From contig CBDHHG010000028.1 in the NCBI GenBank assembly GCA_965263225.1, positions 186,001 to 250,000 on the forward strand: DNA of 64,000 bases, read 5' to 3'. Positions 43,701-52,913 of this stretch are shown piece after piece (position 1 is the first letter of the stretch; each line of letters begins with the position of its first letter). A program made the translations under genes and the position numbers. A model generated the notes under the pieces. It did no database searches. It was not told where the DNA came from and was given only the letters and a program-made list of their open reading frames with translations. This stretch comes from DT-111 sp965263225 (GTDB taxonomy: Bacteria > Bacteroidota > Bacteroidia > Chitinophagales > Saprospiraceae).

Positions 43701-45677
43701 TCCGGAAATGCTCCTACGCGGGATAGTGTGCTTGTACTTCGCTTCGATCAATTCGGGATCGGTGTCTTTAATCCTTTATTGGACTTGCCAAGTGACTATA
43801 TAACAGGCGCGTTACAGGGCCAGCTGCAAGCGCAGAACTTCCTTTCAAGTCTTAGCTACACGGCGGATCTGAATTTGCTCAATTGGCAAGTGGATACGGT
43901 TGAGATCGGCAATGTAGAACTACAAGCTCAACAATCACCAGACAAGCCACTGATCCTCTTCTCCTCAATTTTGGAGGGAAAAGATAACGACCTGAGTATG
44001 GAAGGTACCTACTACATTGATAGGCAGTATTATGACTTAGATGCTCGGATACAAAAGCTACCCATGCAGACGCTCGACCCGTTTTTGAGTGGCTGGATAC
44101 ACGATAGCGAGGGCTACCTCGATGGCCGATTTTTCTTGAAAGGACCGGCCCGTAAAGTCACAGTGGATGGTCAAATGGAACTCCACAATGTAAAAACGAC
44201 AGTGGACTATCTCAATACCCCCTACCAGATAGCCGAAGCGAGTATTGACATTACGGATCGGGTCATTCGCTTCGGGGAGCTAAAGATGGAAGATGCGGAA
44301 GGGCGTTCGGCAAGTCTGAGTGGTAAGATTAAACATCAATTCTTCGATAATATGGACCTCGATCTAAATTTTACTACCGATCGATTCCAGTTCCTCAATA
44401 CCACGGCTGAAGACAATGGGTTATTCTATGGCCAGCTACTCCTCAAGTCTGATATGAGCGTCCGGGGACCAGTTGATAAGCCTCAATTTTTTATTAATGC
44501 CGTTACTGAACCCGGCACCCGTTTCTATACGGTGCCACTTACAGAGGAAGAAGCCATCACTCAGGAAGATTTTATCATATTTGGTCGACCGGAATTGGAT
44601 AGTCTTGGTCGGGATATCAACTACCTGAACCATCATCAATTGACCCTTCCTGGTATTGATCTCCAATTAAACCTGGAATTGACGAAAGATGCCGAACTAC
44701 AGGTGATAGTCGATCCATTGAGTGGTGACAAATTGGTTTGTAAGGGTACTTCAAATCTAAGCGTAGGTATGGATGCGGCCAAGAACATACGCATTACTGG
44801 CAGTTATGAACTTACTGAAGGCCGATATTCCTTTAATTATGAGCGATTGATCAAAAAAGACTTTTCTATACGGCCAGGTAGTAAGATTACCTTCAATGGG
44901 GATCCTTTACGGGCAAAATTAGATATTACAGCTTCTTATCAGACCCGCGTGGATATAAGTAGCCTGGTGGCCGATCAATCAATTGATGATGCCGCATCGA
45001 CAGGCATTCAAAGAGCCGATGTCCAGGTACAGATGAAGATATCAGGGGATTTGCTTGAACCAGTACTTACCTTTGATATAGTGTTGGTCGACGATCCACA
45101 GGGTACACTTGCCGATGCCGCAGAAAACCGACTGCGGCAATTGCGCAATAGTGAAACAGAGTTAAACACCCAGGTATTTGGTTTGTTGTTCTTCAATAAT
45201 TTTATCGTTGCGCAAAATAACAGACAGAGTATTTCCGAAGCGGGGGAGAGCGCCTTGCTATCCAGCGTAAGTAAACTGGTATCTAATCAACTGAATAAAC
45301 TAGCAGGGAGGTGGATCAAGGGAGTGGATCTTTCGCTGGGTGTCCTAGCCTATCGCCCGGGTATTGATCCCGTTGGCGCTGACCTAGCGACTGAAGTACA
45401 GGTAGGGCTTTCTAAAGGATTCTTCAATGATCGACTAAATGTAAAAGTAGGGGGTAATATCGATTTGGGTACAAACACAGGCGAACAGGATGTCTGGACT
45501 TCTTTTACCGGCGATTTCGTCCTCGAATACCGCCTTTCACCTGCTGGAAATTATTTGCTCAGGGTTTATCGCCGTAGTAACTACGATGTATTGAACGAAG
45601 GTAATGTGAGCCGGAGCGGAGCAGGGGTCTCCATCCGGAAATCCTTTAAGAATAAGGTCAAAAAGCGGAAGAAATGA
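40716..45677 (+). CDS. tamB: Translocation/assembly module protein TamB
   Basis: This 1653-residue protein has one N-terminal transmembrane helix (about 5-27, VGIWLLLAISLLLLLVLIAQW) anchoring it in the inner membrane. A very long beta-strand-rich periplasmic body of AsmA/TamB type follows, and the conserved C-terminal TamB (DUF490) domain covers roughly the last 400 residues (ELQVIVDPLSGDKLVCKG, TGSYELTEGRYSFNYE). Proteins of this group span the periplasm and work in lipid transport or outer-membrane assembly. The start is a GTG at 40716. The stop overlaps the tamL start by 4 bp (45674-45677), so the pair is one translational unit, as is usual in Bacteroidota. Confidence 0.92.
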   Translation: MIKKIAYKVGIWLLLAISLLLLLVLIAQWKPVQEAAARQVVTWLSEKLDTEVQVEEFGWSRFQWLEMKGILLRDQEADTLLAVNRLSVHFSPLKLLRNQLIADQIQLFGLLVNLHQDSLGQSNYDFISEAFGYQEPQPDTTESPNNWLIQLDKISLKKARFSYLDRMNSTEMTAGMVGMEASIQGLDLAAQSLVLGRLDIDSPLIHYVEFGREPIQDTLQASIQPPAFPDLGWQIQILQSSMDGGQIIYDKGKPDNTRPTAFDPTHISLAQIHWDIEKVQVEDKKIAAAIRAIAFTEGSGFVLEQLQGELLCTDTSSAIQNLTLRTPNSEIRQSSTITYPTWAALFSITDTSQLYLPEDIGISVQLDQLKLSPRDIAFFIPATASRLATSPLEAKLDVRGSLANLVVKDLELKKGQRSRLKGEGRIREILDPTHLNFDWVIKDLVAAQTDLQPFLRDLDFSEGLEDWGLLQMRAKVYGDLKALQVGALQFQSKNGPFWAGAISTKGLPDYENAWFRFELDTLHTEVQHWKGFTTQDLPSFLDSLGQLEMSGTLEGNIRQFATDLRLNSGVGLLQTKARFDFEQDYSNASYSGDLQLSNFGLGKIGRDSLLGPANLAVNFEGRGLAAAEWNTSLTAKFDDLTYQGYTFDELLLDAALEPNLVQVDIRMDDPNLGFRYEGRIPVEDTTSGYRFDVELEAIKLKPLGLSNMPLVLAFDLHADINNFQVDQLEGGLLFSDVTIQDTLHTYQTDSIMAVATSSESNNRSLAFDSDLLQFDLKGDYKLSQLSKEVLAWASRYFPLDELVMTPDSLAWSEKTDLKASLQIKDPTSLTRMVLPELRKLDRLEAGLTFRPASRSWDFALDLPALQYATLQLDSLRIRSAPSHSGVRTTVDFQQLQSGENLKLPSPSLHAFVRNDSLWLDIKSLEQADSLLWRAAGTLAAQEESWRFRFEPLVRLNGADWGIDPAHEMVFKPAEGWQIQGFELNNGAESVSIDGVSGNAPTRDSVLVLRFDQFGIGVFNPLLDLPSDYITGALQGQLQAQNFLSSLSYTADLNLLNWQVDTVEIGNVELQAQQSPDKPLILFSSILEGKDNDLSMEGTYYIDRQYYDLDARIQKLPMQTLDPFLSGWIHDSEGYLDGRFFLKGPARKVTVDGQMELHNVKTTVDYLNTPYQIAEASIDITDRVIRFGELKMEDAEGRSASLSGKIKHQFFDNMDLDLNFTTDRFQFLNTTAEDNGLFYGQLLLKSDMSVRGPVDKPQFFINAVTEPGTRFYTVPLTEEEAITQEDFIIFGRPELDSLGRDINYLNHHQLTLPGIDLQLNLELTKDAELQVIVDPLSGDKLVCKGTSNLSVGMDAAKNIRITGSYELTEGRYSFNYERLIKKDFSIRPGSKITFNGDPLRAKLDITASYQTRVDISSLVADQSIDDAASTGIQRADVQVQMKISGDLLEPVLTFDIVLVDDPQGTLADAAENRLRQLRNSETELNTQVFGLLFFNNFIVAQNNRQSISEAGESALLSSVSKLVSNQLNKLAGRWIKGVDLSLGVLAYRPGIDPVGADLATEVQVGLSKGFFNDRLNVKVGGNIDLGTNTGEQDVWTSFTGDFVLEYRLSPAGNYLLRVYRRSNYDVLNEGNVSRSGAGVSIRKSFKNKVKKRKK

Positions 45678-47947
45678 GATGTAGTTATTTTTATCTGGTA
45701 GGCATTTGGATCTTATGTGCCTGTTCCCCAACCCGCAGATTGCCCCCCGGCCAGAAATTATTGCAGGCCCCGGAAGTTCACTATGCTAAGAATAGCGCCG
45801 TGGTAAATAAGAAGGCGTTTGGGAAAGAGTTAGCGGCTTTAGTTCGCCCGTCCATCAATAACCCGGTGAAACTATGGGTCTATAATTTGTTTAAGAAACC
45901 CAAGAAACAGAAAGGATTCCGGCATTGGTTGAAGTATAAAATTGGAGAGGCCCCCGTCCTTTTCAATTCCTCTACTTTAAATCGCAATCGGCTCGTATTG
46001 GAAAAACATTTACAGGACCACGGATACCTCAATGCACAAGTGCTGACGGATACAGTTGAACAAGGCAAAAAGGTCAAGGTCTTGTATAAAGTCAGGGCTG
46101 ATAAGCGATACTGGATTCAAGAAGTTCATGTCCCTAAAGGCAATACTGCCTTGGATCAATTGACCCAATCGCATAAAGCAGCTTCCTTCCTCAAAGCTGG
46201 TGAAATGTACCGAGCCGAAAACCTGCGAAAGGAGCGTGAACGCTTGACCACTATCGCCACCCAAAATGGCTATTATGGCATCAGCCAAAACGATGTGTAT
46301 TTCTACGTAGATACTTTAGGGCAGATCGATTCGCTGGATTTGTACGTTCGCTGGAAGCCCAATACTTCCGATGTTGATCTAAAGAAGTATCGTTATGGTC
46401 ATACAAAGGTGTACCCCACTTATTCTCTGACAGATACCTCCTCTGTACTTTCGGATACGATCGAGTTTCAAAACCTGAAGATCATGGAGGATTTCTATTT
46501 TGTCGAAGAAGCCCTGTTGCGACGCTCGATCCGCGGTCAAACTGGAGACCTATACAACGGCAGTATGGAAAATAGCGGTTTGAAGTATTTGCAGGATCTG
46601 GATATATTTAAGTTTATCAATGTGCGTACGAGTACCAGAGAGGAAAATGGTATAAACTATCTGGACCGATCCTTTTACCTAACCCCTGCCCAGGTGAGGG
46701 ATATCCGTTTTGATTTTGAGACCAATACGCGTTCCGGTAGCTACCTGGGGGCTTTAACCGCTGTAACCTATACCAATAAGAATCAGTTTGGCGGCGCCGA
46801 ACGCTTTGATATCAATCTATCGATTGGCGCAGAAACGCAATTGGGAACAAATGGGCGCTTTTTAAATACACTGGAGATTACTGCTGGTGCTTCTTTATCC
46901 ATTCCCAAATTACTGCTCCCAATCCATTCGAAGTATATCTTCAAGGACTATGTTAGCCGTACTCATTTCAGTCTTTCAAATACTTACCAGATTCGTACGG
47001 GCTTCTTCACGAGCAACCGACTAAGTGCCGAGATGACCTACGATTGGCGGAGCAGCCGGCGTATGCAGCATTTCTGGACACCCCTGTCCGTCACTCGAAA
47101 TAATACCCTCTTTGGGGATAATCTTGAATTCATTGACGAACTCGAACAGAATCAACGGCTCAGGAATTTGCTTAGAGGTGTGTTGATCCTCGGAGGGCAG
47201 TATCGCTTTATCTACTCTACCCAGGAAATTGGTAAGAAACAGCCTTATCTCTATTTGACGGGGACCGTCGAAATGGCTGGAAATCTAACCCATTTGTTGG
47301 CCAATACAATTGGTGGCGATAGTCGGCCACATCGTATTTTTGGCACTCCTTTTAGTCAGTACCTTAAACTCCTGGCTGATAGCCGCTACTATCTTCAATA
47401 TACAGATCATACCTGGGCATTTCGCTTTACGGGAGGTTTGGTGGTTCCTTATGGTAATTCGGATTTTGTTCCCTACAGCGAGCAATTTTTCATTGGAGGC
47501 TCTACCAGTCTGCGAGCTTTTCGATTGAGACAATTGGGCCCAGGTGCCTACGTTAACCCTTCTGCACAAGACGTCAATTTCTTCGATCAGACCGGAGAGA
47601 TCAAATTAGAGTTCTCTACAGAGTACCGTTTCGATCTATATTCCTATCTCAAAGGGGCCGTTTTTGTGGATGCTGGCAATATCTGGTTGCTGAATGAAAC
47701 CATCAACGATTCGGGAGAAGGAGCCTTCAAAATAGATTCCTTTTACAAGGAAATCGCAGTGGGGAGCGGCTTGGGACTTAGGGTAGACTTCAATTACTTC
47801 GTAATCCGCCTAGATGCGGCTTTCCCGCTTCGGAAACCCTTCCTTAATGAAGGCTTGAAGTGGACGCTAAACCGTTTGGATTTCTTGAATCAAAATTGGC
47901 GAGAGGAGAATTTAGTGTGGCATCTGGCCATTGGGTATCCATTTTAG
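45674..47947 (+). CDS. tamL: Translocation and assembly module lipoprotein TamL (Omp85/BamA-type barrel)
   Basis: This 757-residue outer-membrane protein is the lipoprotein form of TamA found in Bacteroidota. The lipobox WILCAC precedes SPTRRLPPGQKLL. POTRA-like repeats occupy about 95-350 (LVLEKHLQDHGYLNAQVL, LTTIATQNGYYGI). The C-terminal part is a 16-strand Omp85 barrel with the L6 loop signature GGSTSLRAFRLRQLGPGAY, where RAFR replaces the classical VRGY. It should partner the TamB encoded just upstream to span the envelope. The barrel ends in LVWHLAIGYPF with a terminal aromatic residue, as required for outer-membrane insertion. Confidence 0.93.
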   Translation: MRCSYFYLVGIWILCACSPTRRLPPGQKLLQAPEVHYAKNSAVVNKKAFGKELAALVRPSINNPVKLWVYNLFKKPKKQKGFRHWLKYKIGEAPVLFNSSTLNRNRLVLEKHLQDHGYLNAQVLTDTVEQGKKVKVLYKVRADKRYWIQEVHVPKGNTALDQLTQSHKAASFLKAGEMYRAENLRKERERLTTIATQNGYYGISQNDVYFYVDTLGQIDSLDLYVRWKPNTSDVDLKKYRYGHTKVYPTYSLTDTSSVLSDTIEFQNLKIMEDFYFVEEALLRRSIRGQTGDLYNGSMENSGLKYLQDLDIFKFINVRTSTREENGINYLDRSFYLTPAQVRDIRFDFETNTRSGSYLGALTAVTYTNKNQFGGAERFDINLSIGAETQLGTNGRFLNTLEITAGASLSIPKLLLPIHSKYIFKDYVSRTHFSLSNTYQIRTGFFTSNRLSAEMTYDWRSSRRMQHFWTPLSVTRNNTLFGDNLEFIDELEQNQRLRNLLRGVLILGGQYRFIYSTQEIGKKQPYLYLTGTVEMAGNLTHLLANTIGGDSRPHRIFGTPFSQYLKLLADSRYYLQYTDHTWAFRFTGGLVVPYGNSDFVPYSEQFFIGGSTSLRAFRLRQLGPGAYVNPSAQDVNFFDQTGEIKLEFSTEYRFDLYSYLKGAVFVDAGNIWLLNETINDSGEGAFKIDSFYKEIAVGSGLGLRVDFNYFVIRLDAAFPLRKPFLNEGLKWTLNRLDFLNQNWREENLVWHLAIGYPF

Positions 47948-48087
47948 AGCCTTTGCTGGTTCAAATATTGGACAAGCATGAGAATCTAATCTCTTGCAGC
48001 TTTCTGTAACCAAAATTTATCCCTGAACCGGTTCTCTGTATGGCTTGGAGAAGCTTACAAAATGAGGTGGCTATCCATCTATTTCAG

Positions 48088-49110
48088 TCAACTCTTTCTG
48101 GTAGAACCTCGTAGCACCAGGCGTGATTGGAGTACCTTCGTTTGTGCCCGATAGTAATCATTGGGGTGCTGTACTTGTTGGAAGAGGATTTCTGCTGCAG
48201 TTTTTCCCATAGCGAAGGCCGGTTGGTCAACGGTGCTTAGGGCGGGCAATAGGAGGGAAGTTGCTGGTTCATTATTGAAGCCAATCAAGCTCAGTTCGGT
48301 AGGGATGGCAATTCCAGTTTCTCGCGCTCTTTGGTACAAAGTATAGGCAAATTGATCACTGAAAGCCAAGATGGCATCCGGAGGAGTTGGTAAACCTAAT
48401 AAGCGTTCGGCAGCTTGATAAGCACTTTGGGGATTGAATTCTGTATGAACGATATAGTCAGCGATCAACGGAAATTGATGCGCTTTGAGCGCAGCGGTAT
48501 AGCCTTCCAACCTTCTATTACTGATCTGGACTTCCGTAGGGCCACCAAAATAGGCAATCCTTTTACAACCGCTAAGGATGAGATGTTCTACTGCTTGACG
48601 AGCAACACCAAAATTATCAATGATAACTCTATCCGTATGAATATCCTCACATTCCCGGTTGAAGAATACCAGGGGCACCTTCCGGCGCTTGATTTTAGCA
48701 AAGTGTTCAAAATCTACTGTGCTACTGGATAAGGAAATAATGAAGCCCGCAATGCGAGAGGACAAGAGTTCCTGGACAATGTTTTGTTCTCTCTTTGTGC
48801 TTTCATTGGTTTGGCAAATAATGATGTTGTAGCCTAATTGCTCCGCTACTTCTTCCATTCCACTGATAGCTTGCGCATATAGGTGATAGCTAAGTTTAGG
48901 CAGCACTACGCCAATGGCGTTCATATGGCGATTCTGTAAGCTTCTGGCCACCTGGTTAGGCATGTAGTCCAGCTGTTCGGCTAGCTTTTTGACTTTCTTG
49001 CGGGTAGCCAAGCTGATCCTGGGATGATCGCGTAACGCCCGACTGACGGTGCTTTCAGATACAGATAAAATGCGCGCAATGTCCTTTAACTTGATGGCGT
49101 GATCATTCAT
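48088..49110 (-). CDS. LacI-family transcriptional regulator
   Basis: This 340-residue protein has an N-terminal LacI helix-turn-helix (about 6-52: LKDIARILSVSESTVSRALRD, then the hinge YMPNQVARSLQ). A periplasmic-binding-protein-like effector domain follows (about 62-335; IGVVLPKLSYHLYAQAISGM, AFSDQFAYTLYQRA, STVDQPAFAMGKTAAEIL). It is divergent from a five-gene sugar-acid cassette. A canonical palindrome lies 45 bp upstream of its own start, so it very likely controls both itself and that cassette, with a sugar or sugar acid as the inducer (inference). Confidence 0.94.
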   Translation of the reverse strand: MNDHAIKLKDIARILSVSESTVSRALRDHPRISLATRKKVKKLAEQLDYMPNQVARSLQNRHMNAIGVVLPKLSYHLYAQAISGMEEVAEQLGYNIIICQTNESTKREQNIVQELLSSRIAGFIISLSSSTVDFEHFAKIKRRKVPLVFFNRECEDIHTDRVIIDNFGVARQAVEHLILSGCKRIAYFGGPTEVQISNRRLEGYTAALKAHQFPLIADYIVHTEFNPQSAYQAAERLLGLPTPPDAILAFSDQFAYTLYQRARETGIAIPTELSLIGFNNEPATSLLLPALSTVDQPAFAMGKTAAEILFQQVQHPNDYYRAQTKVLQSRLVLRGSTRKS

Positions 49111-49154
49111 AACGGGAATCTCAATCTCTATTTGTAAGGGGGGATAAGATAGCC

Positions 49155-49174
49155 TTGTGCAAGCGCTTGCGCAA
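49155..49174. promoter_or_regulatory. LacI-type operator
   Basis: TTGTGCAAGCGCTTGCGCAA is a palindrome with a perfect 12-bp core GCAAGCGCTTGC and a single symmetric mismatch pair further out. A central CG pair step and TTG/CAA flanks are typical of LacI/GalR operators. It lies between the divergent LacI gene (start 49110) and the catabolic cassette (start 49346). The rest of the 235-bp gap shows no consensus promoter. Confidence 0.75.
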
Positions 49175-49345
49175 TTATTTTTGGTTAAAATGTAAAGATT
49201 GCACTTTATCTTCTACAGGTCTTACGAAAATTACTACAATATTTGATTGCTAATATGTTGTATTCATGATGTTTTGATCGGTCCCGACCGCTGAACAATG
49301 CTAACACTGGGATTGACAACTCTATACTGTTAAAACCCAAGAATT

Positions 49346-51154
49346 ATGTATTTGCGAATGATATTATCCAGATTTATCGCAGTATCGGCGGTTGGGGTCC
49401 TACTTCTTTTTCTGGGATGTCAAGAAGCTCCTGCGGAGCTAGGGCAGTATGAGAAATGGGAAGTTATCACCCTTGACTTTGAAGGCCCAAATACTAGTGA
49501 AACGGCAGCCGTGAATCCCTTTACGGATTACCGTATGAATGTTGTTTTTTCAAATGGGGAGCAGGAATATAAGGTACCTGCTTACTACGCTGCCGATGGC
49601 AAAGCGGCAGAATCTAGTGCCACGGAAGGCAATACCTGGCGGGTACATTTTACGCCGGATCAGATAGGAACCTGGAATTACCGTGTTTCCTTTGAGCAGG
49701 GCAAAATGATCGCTGCTTCCAATGAAGCTGGAGAAGCACTTGGCCCCGATGGTCAGGGCGGTACTTTCGAGGTCATTGCACCTACTGCCAGTACACACCC
49801 TTTTCAATCCAAGGGCAGACTTGTTCATCCAAAGGGGCGCTTTTTTCATTTTGCTGAAACAGGAGAACCCTTTATCAAAGGAGGGGCAAATAGTCCCGAA
49901 AACCTACTGGCCTACGCTGACTTCGATGGAACCTATAGTATTGATTCTAGCAAACAATTTATCAAACACTATCAACCCCATATATCCGATTGGAGAACTG
50001 GTGATCCCAGTTGGCAAAATGGCAAGGGGAAGGGGCTAATCGGGGCGATTAATTACCTGGCGGAGGTGGGAATGAACGCCGTCTACTTCCTGACCATGAA
50101 TATTGAAGGTGATGGAAGAGACGTCTTCCCCTATTGTTCACATACAGATCTAAGCCGTTTTGATTGTAGTAAACTCGATCAGTGGAATATCGTTTTTACT
50201 CACGCACAAGCTAAAGGGGTCGCCTTGCATTTTGTGACTCAGGAGACCGAAAACGAAATGCTGCTGGATAATGGTGATACCGGTCCAATTCGATCACTCT
50301 ACTATAGAGAACTAGTGGCTCGATTTGCACATCATCATGCTCTGTTTTGGAATTTGGGAGAAGAAAACGGTCCGGCTGATTTTTCGCCCATCGGCCAAAA
50401 TACGGCCCAACGCAAGGCTATGACCGCTTGGTTTAAGGAAAATGATCCCTATCAGAATCCAGTCCTACTGCACACTCACGCCGCCCCTCAGCTTAAGGAT
50501 TCTATTTTGCCAGATATGCTCGGTTTTGAGCCCTTGAATGGCTTGTCCGTACAAATTGGAAACCGGTATAGAGTGCATCAAGACATTTTGAAGTGGTGGG
50601 AGGCGTCCAAAGAAAGCGGTCATGAATGGGTGAGCTTTATGGATGAAATTGGTTGGTATTGGATGGGAGCTATGCCAGATCAGGATATGCCAACACACGA
50701 TACTTTGAGACAAGAGGTGCTGTGGCCTACCTTTCTGGCAGGTGGGAGCGGGGTTGAATGGTATTTTGGCTATAAGTATGCCTGTAGTGATCTGAATTGT
50801 GAAGACTGGCGAAGCCGGGATCAATTGTGGAAACAAACGAAAATTACCCTGGATTTCTTTTCGGATTTACCGATGAATGAAATGGTGCCAATGGATGAAT
50901 TACTAAAAGGAGAACAGGCGCATTGTCTAGCTAAGGAGGGGGATATCTATGTGTTGTACTGTAAGAAGCCACAATCTATTTTCCTGGACCTTACTGACGG
51001 CCCCGAAAGAGTAGAGATTAAGTGGATGAATCCAATGACTGGGGAATGGCTCGAAGAGGAGACACTGAAGTTAAAGGGGAGAACACCTATTCAGCTAGCC
51101 ACACCAAGTGTCGGACAGCAACAGGATTGGGTGGCCTTGATTACCCCATTTTAG
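49346..51154 (+). CDS. DUF5060/DUF4038-type glycoside-hydrolase-like lipoprotein
   Basis: This 602-residue protein has a lipoprotein signal (AVGVLLLFLGC) and a DUF5060-like N-terminal beta-sandwich (about 35-145; YEKWEVITLDFEGPN, TWRVHFTPDQIGTWNYRVSF). A TIM-barrel-like core follows (about 155-510), and then a small C-terminal beta domain of the collagen-binding-like kind (about 520-600). Candidate acid residues are the Glu pair in FWNLGEENGP and the Asp/Glu in FMDEIGWYWMG. The layout is that of families acting on plant or algal polysaccharide side chains. The specific glycan is unknown. It starts the LacI-controlled cassette. The start could be ATG 49346 or an ATG 12 bp later. Confidence 0.85.
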   Translation: MYLRMILSRFIAVSAVGVLLLFLGCQEAPAELGQYEKWEVITLDFEGPNTSETAAVNPFTDYRMNVVFSNGEQEYKVPAYYAADGKAAESSATEGNTWRVHFTPDQIGTWNYRVSFEQGKMIAASNEAGEALGPDGQGGTFEVIAPTASTHPFQSKGRLVHPKGRFFHFAETGEPFIKGGANSPENLLAYADFDGTYSIDSSKQFIKHYQPHISDWRTGDPSWQNGKGKGLIGAINYLAEVGMNAVYFLTMNIEGDGRDVFPYCSHTDLSRFDCSKLDQWNIVFTHAQAKGVALHFVTQETENEMLLDNGDTGPIRSLYYRELVARFAHHHALFWNLGEENGPADFSPIGQNTAQRKAMTAWFKENDPYQNPVLLHTHAAPQLKDSILPDMLGFEPLNGLSVQIGNRYRVHQDILKWWEASKESGHEWVSFMDEIGWYWMGAMPDQDMPTHDTLRQEVLWPTFLAGGSGVEWYFGYKYACSDLNCEDWRSRDQLWKQTKITLDFFSDLPMNEMVPMDELLKGEQAHCLAKEGDIYVLYCKKPQSIFLDLTDGPERVEIKWMNPMTGEWLEEETLKLKGRTPIQLATPSVGQQQDWVALITPF

Positions 51155-51183
51155 CAATCTAAGAACATTAAGAATATTTCCGC

Positions 51184-52248
51184 ATGAAAAAGTACAATAT
51201 CGCCATCGTCAATGGTGATGGAATTGGGCATGAGATCGTTCCAGCAAGTTGGAGAGTGCTGGAGGCTGCCGCCGCAGCTTATCAATTTGAACTGATGTCC
51301 ACCTCTTTTCCTTGGGGGGCTGGATATTACCGGGAGCACGGCGAGTTTATGCCTGCTGATGGCCTGGATACTTTAGCCCAGTTTGATGCTATCCTATTTG
51401 GAGCCGTTGGACTGCCAGAGGTAGATGATACCTTGCCTTTCAAGTTATATACCGCTAGAGTACGAACTCACTTTCAACAATACGTCAACTACCGTCCCGT
51501 TAAACTTTTACCTGGCGTAGAAGGTCCACTACGGAATAAAAAGGTAGAGGATATCGATTTTGTGGTACTTCGGGAGAACACGGAAGGAGAATTCGTACAG
51601 AATGGAAAGATATTTTATCCAGAAGAACCTCATGGTTTAGCTACAGAAACCAATGTCTTCACTAGAGCAGGCATTGAACGAGTGGCTCATTACGCCTTTC
51701 AGTTGGCTCGAAAACGCCGAAACCATGTCACCAATGTCACCAAGTCGAATACCATGATTCACACCTTGGCCTACTGGGATCATGTTATGTCGCAAGTAGC
51801 GGCACAATACCCTGATGTTGCCTATCGGGAAATGTACGTGGATGCTGCCTCTGCCAACTTCGTTCTTCGGCCAGAGCTGTTCGATGTCGTTATTACAACT
51901 AATATGATTGGGGATATTCTAAGTGATTTAGGCGGGGCGATCATGGGGAGCTTAGGCTTGGGCCCTAGTGGGAATCTACGTCCGGAGAAAGATATGCCTA
52001 GCATGTTTGAGCCTATCCACGGTTCGGCTCCTGATATAGCTGGTCAGGGAATAGCTAATCCCGTTGGACAAATATGGTCAGGGGCGCTAATGCTTGAGCA
52101 TCTAGGGGAGGAAGCCGCCGCTGCCGCAATTGTAGGAGCTATCGAGCGGACCCTTCAGGACGGCGTAAAGACGAAAGACCTTGGGGGCACTGCATCTACC
52201 CAGGATGTCGCAGAAGCAGTGATCGCAAATTTGTCCGTACCCGCATAA
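51184..52248 (+). CDS. Tartrate / D-malate dehydrogenase-type enzyme (isocitrate/isopropylmalate dehydrogenase family)
   Basis: This 354-residue cytosolic enzyme belongs to the NAD-dependent beta-decarboxylating dehydrogenase family. Motifs are the N-terminal IAIVNGDGIGHEIVP, the substrate loop VVLRENTEGEF, the Lys/Tyr region HVTNVTKSNTM and the metal-binding DVVITTNMIGDILSDLGG, followed by FEPIHGSAPDIAGQ. The LRENTEGEF form and length of about 355 favour the tartrate / D-malate (TtuC/DmlA) branch over leucine synthesis. It lies between a glycoside hydrolase and a cyclase in the LacI cassette, so a C4 or sugar-acid substrate is likely. Confidence 0.85.
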   Translation: MKKYNIAIVNGDGIGHEIVPASWRVLEAAAAAYQFELMSTSFPWGAGYYREHGEFMPADGLDTLAQFDAILFGAVGLPEVDDTLPFKLYTARVRTHFQQYVNYRPVKLLPGVEGPLRNKKVEDIDFVVLRENTEGEFVQNGKIFYPEEPHGLATETNVFTRAGIERVAHYAFQLARKRRNHVTNVTKSNTMIHTLAYWDHVMSQVAAQYPDVAYREMYVDAASANFVLRPELFDVVITTNMIGDILSDLGGAIMGSLGLGPSGNLRPEKDMPSMFEPIHGSAPDIAGQGIANPVGQIWSGALMLEHLGEEAAAAAIVGAIERTLQDGVKTKDLGGTASTQDVAEAVIANLSVPA

Positions 52249-52257
52249 ACGAAAATC

Positions 52258-52911
52258 ATGTGGAATGCTGTCCCTGTTGATTTAACGATGCCAATAAAGA
52301 GCGGCCAAAAAGGTGTTCAGATCGATGTAGCCAAGACGGTTGAGGCTGATGGTTGGAATGCGACCACTTTGCATTTATATTCCCACAGCGGTACCCATAT
52401 GGATGCACCTTTACATTTTGGGGTAAGCGATGACACGATTGATGAGTACCCCTTGTCTTCTTTGATGGGAAAAGCATGGGTGGCTCGAATCGATGGAGAC
52501 TGTACCAGCCGCTGGATTCAGCTAAAGGATCTGGGAGAAGTGGCAAACAAAGTAGAGCCGGGAGATAGTCTGCTGCTGCAAACCGGCTGGAGTCATCAGG
52601 TAGGGGAGTCAAGTTATCGGGATGCCTTGCCGCGTATCAGTGATGAGTTAGCCGAGTGGTGCGTACAGCGAGGCGTGAAAATGCTGGGCGTAGAACCTCC
52701 ATCTGTAGCCAATGTAAATGACCTAGAAGAATTGACCCGGATACATCGAATATTGCTTGCGGGGGGGGTAGTGATCGTGGAAGGCTTATGTAATTTGGAA
52801 TCACTACAAGGCGAATCCGTGTTCTTTATGGCCTTGCCGTTAAAGATAAAGGGGGGGGATGGTGCACCCGTACGTGCCATTGCTTTTGAACAGCGGGAAC
52901 AATTAAGCTAG
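52258..52911 (+). CDS. Cyclase-family metal-dependent hydrolase
   Basis: This 217-residue protein belongs to the kynurenine-formamidase-like cyclase family. The metal-binding motif HxGTHxDxPxH is complete: H43, H47, D49 and H53 in SHSGTHMDAPLHF. Later GVKMLGVEPPSVANVN and a C-terminal ALPLKIKGGDGAPVRAI are typical. Members open amide or lactone rings or hydrolyse other small substrates. Its cassette suggests a sugar-acid or lactone substrate (inference). It is 9 bp after the dehydrogenase and 2 bp before the transporter, so the genes form one operon. Confidence 0.88.
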   Translation: MWNAVPVDLTMPIKSGQKGVQIDVAKTVEADGWNATTLHLYSHSGTHMDAPLHFGVSDDTIDEYPLSSLMGKAWVARIDGDCTSRWIQLKDLGEVANKVEPGDSLLLQTGWSHQVGESSYRDALPRISDELAEWCVQRGVKMLGVEPPSVANVNDLEELTRIHRILLAGGVVIVEGLCNLESLQGESVFFMALPLKIKGGDGAPVRAIAFEQREQLS

Positions 52912-52913
52912 AG

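Noticed and set aside
48026..48035. GAACCGGTTC palindrome as a second LacI operator
   Set aside because: It lies downstream of the LacI gene, is only 10 bp long, and differs from the strong operator at 49155-49174.
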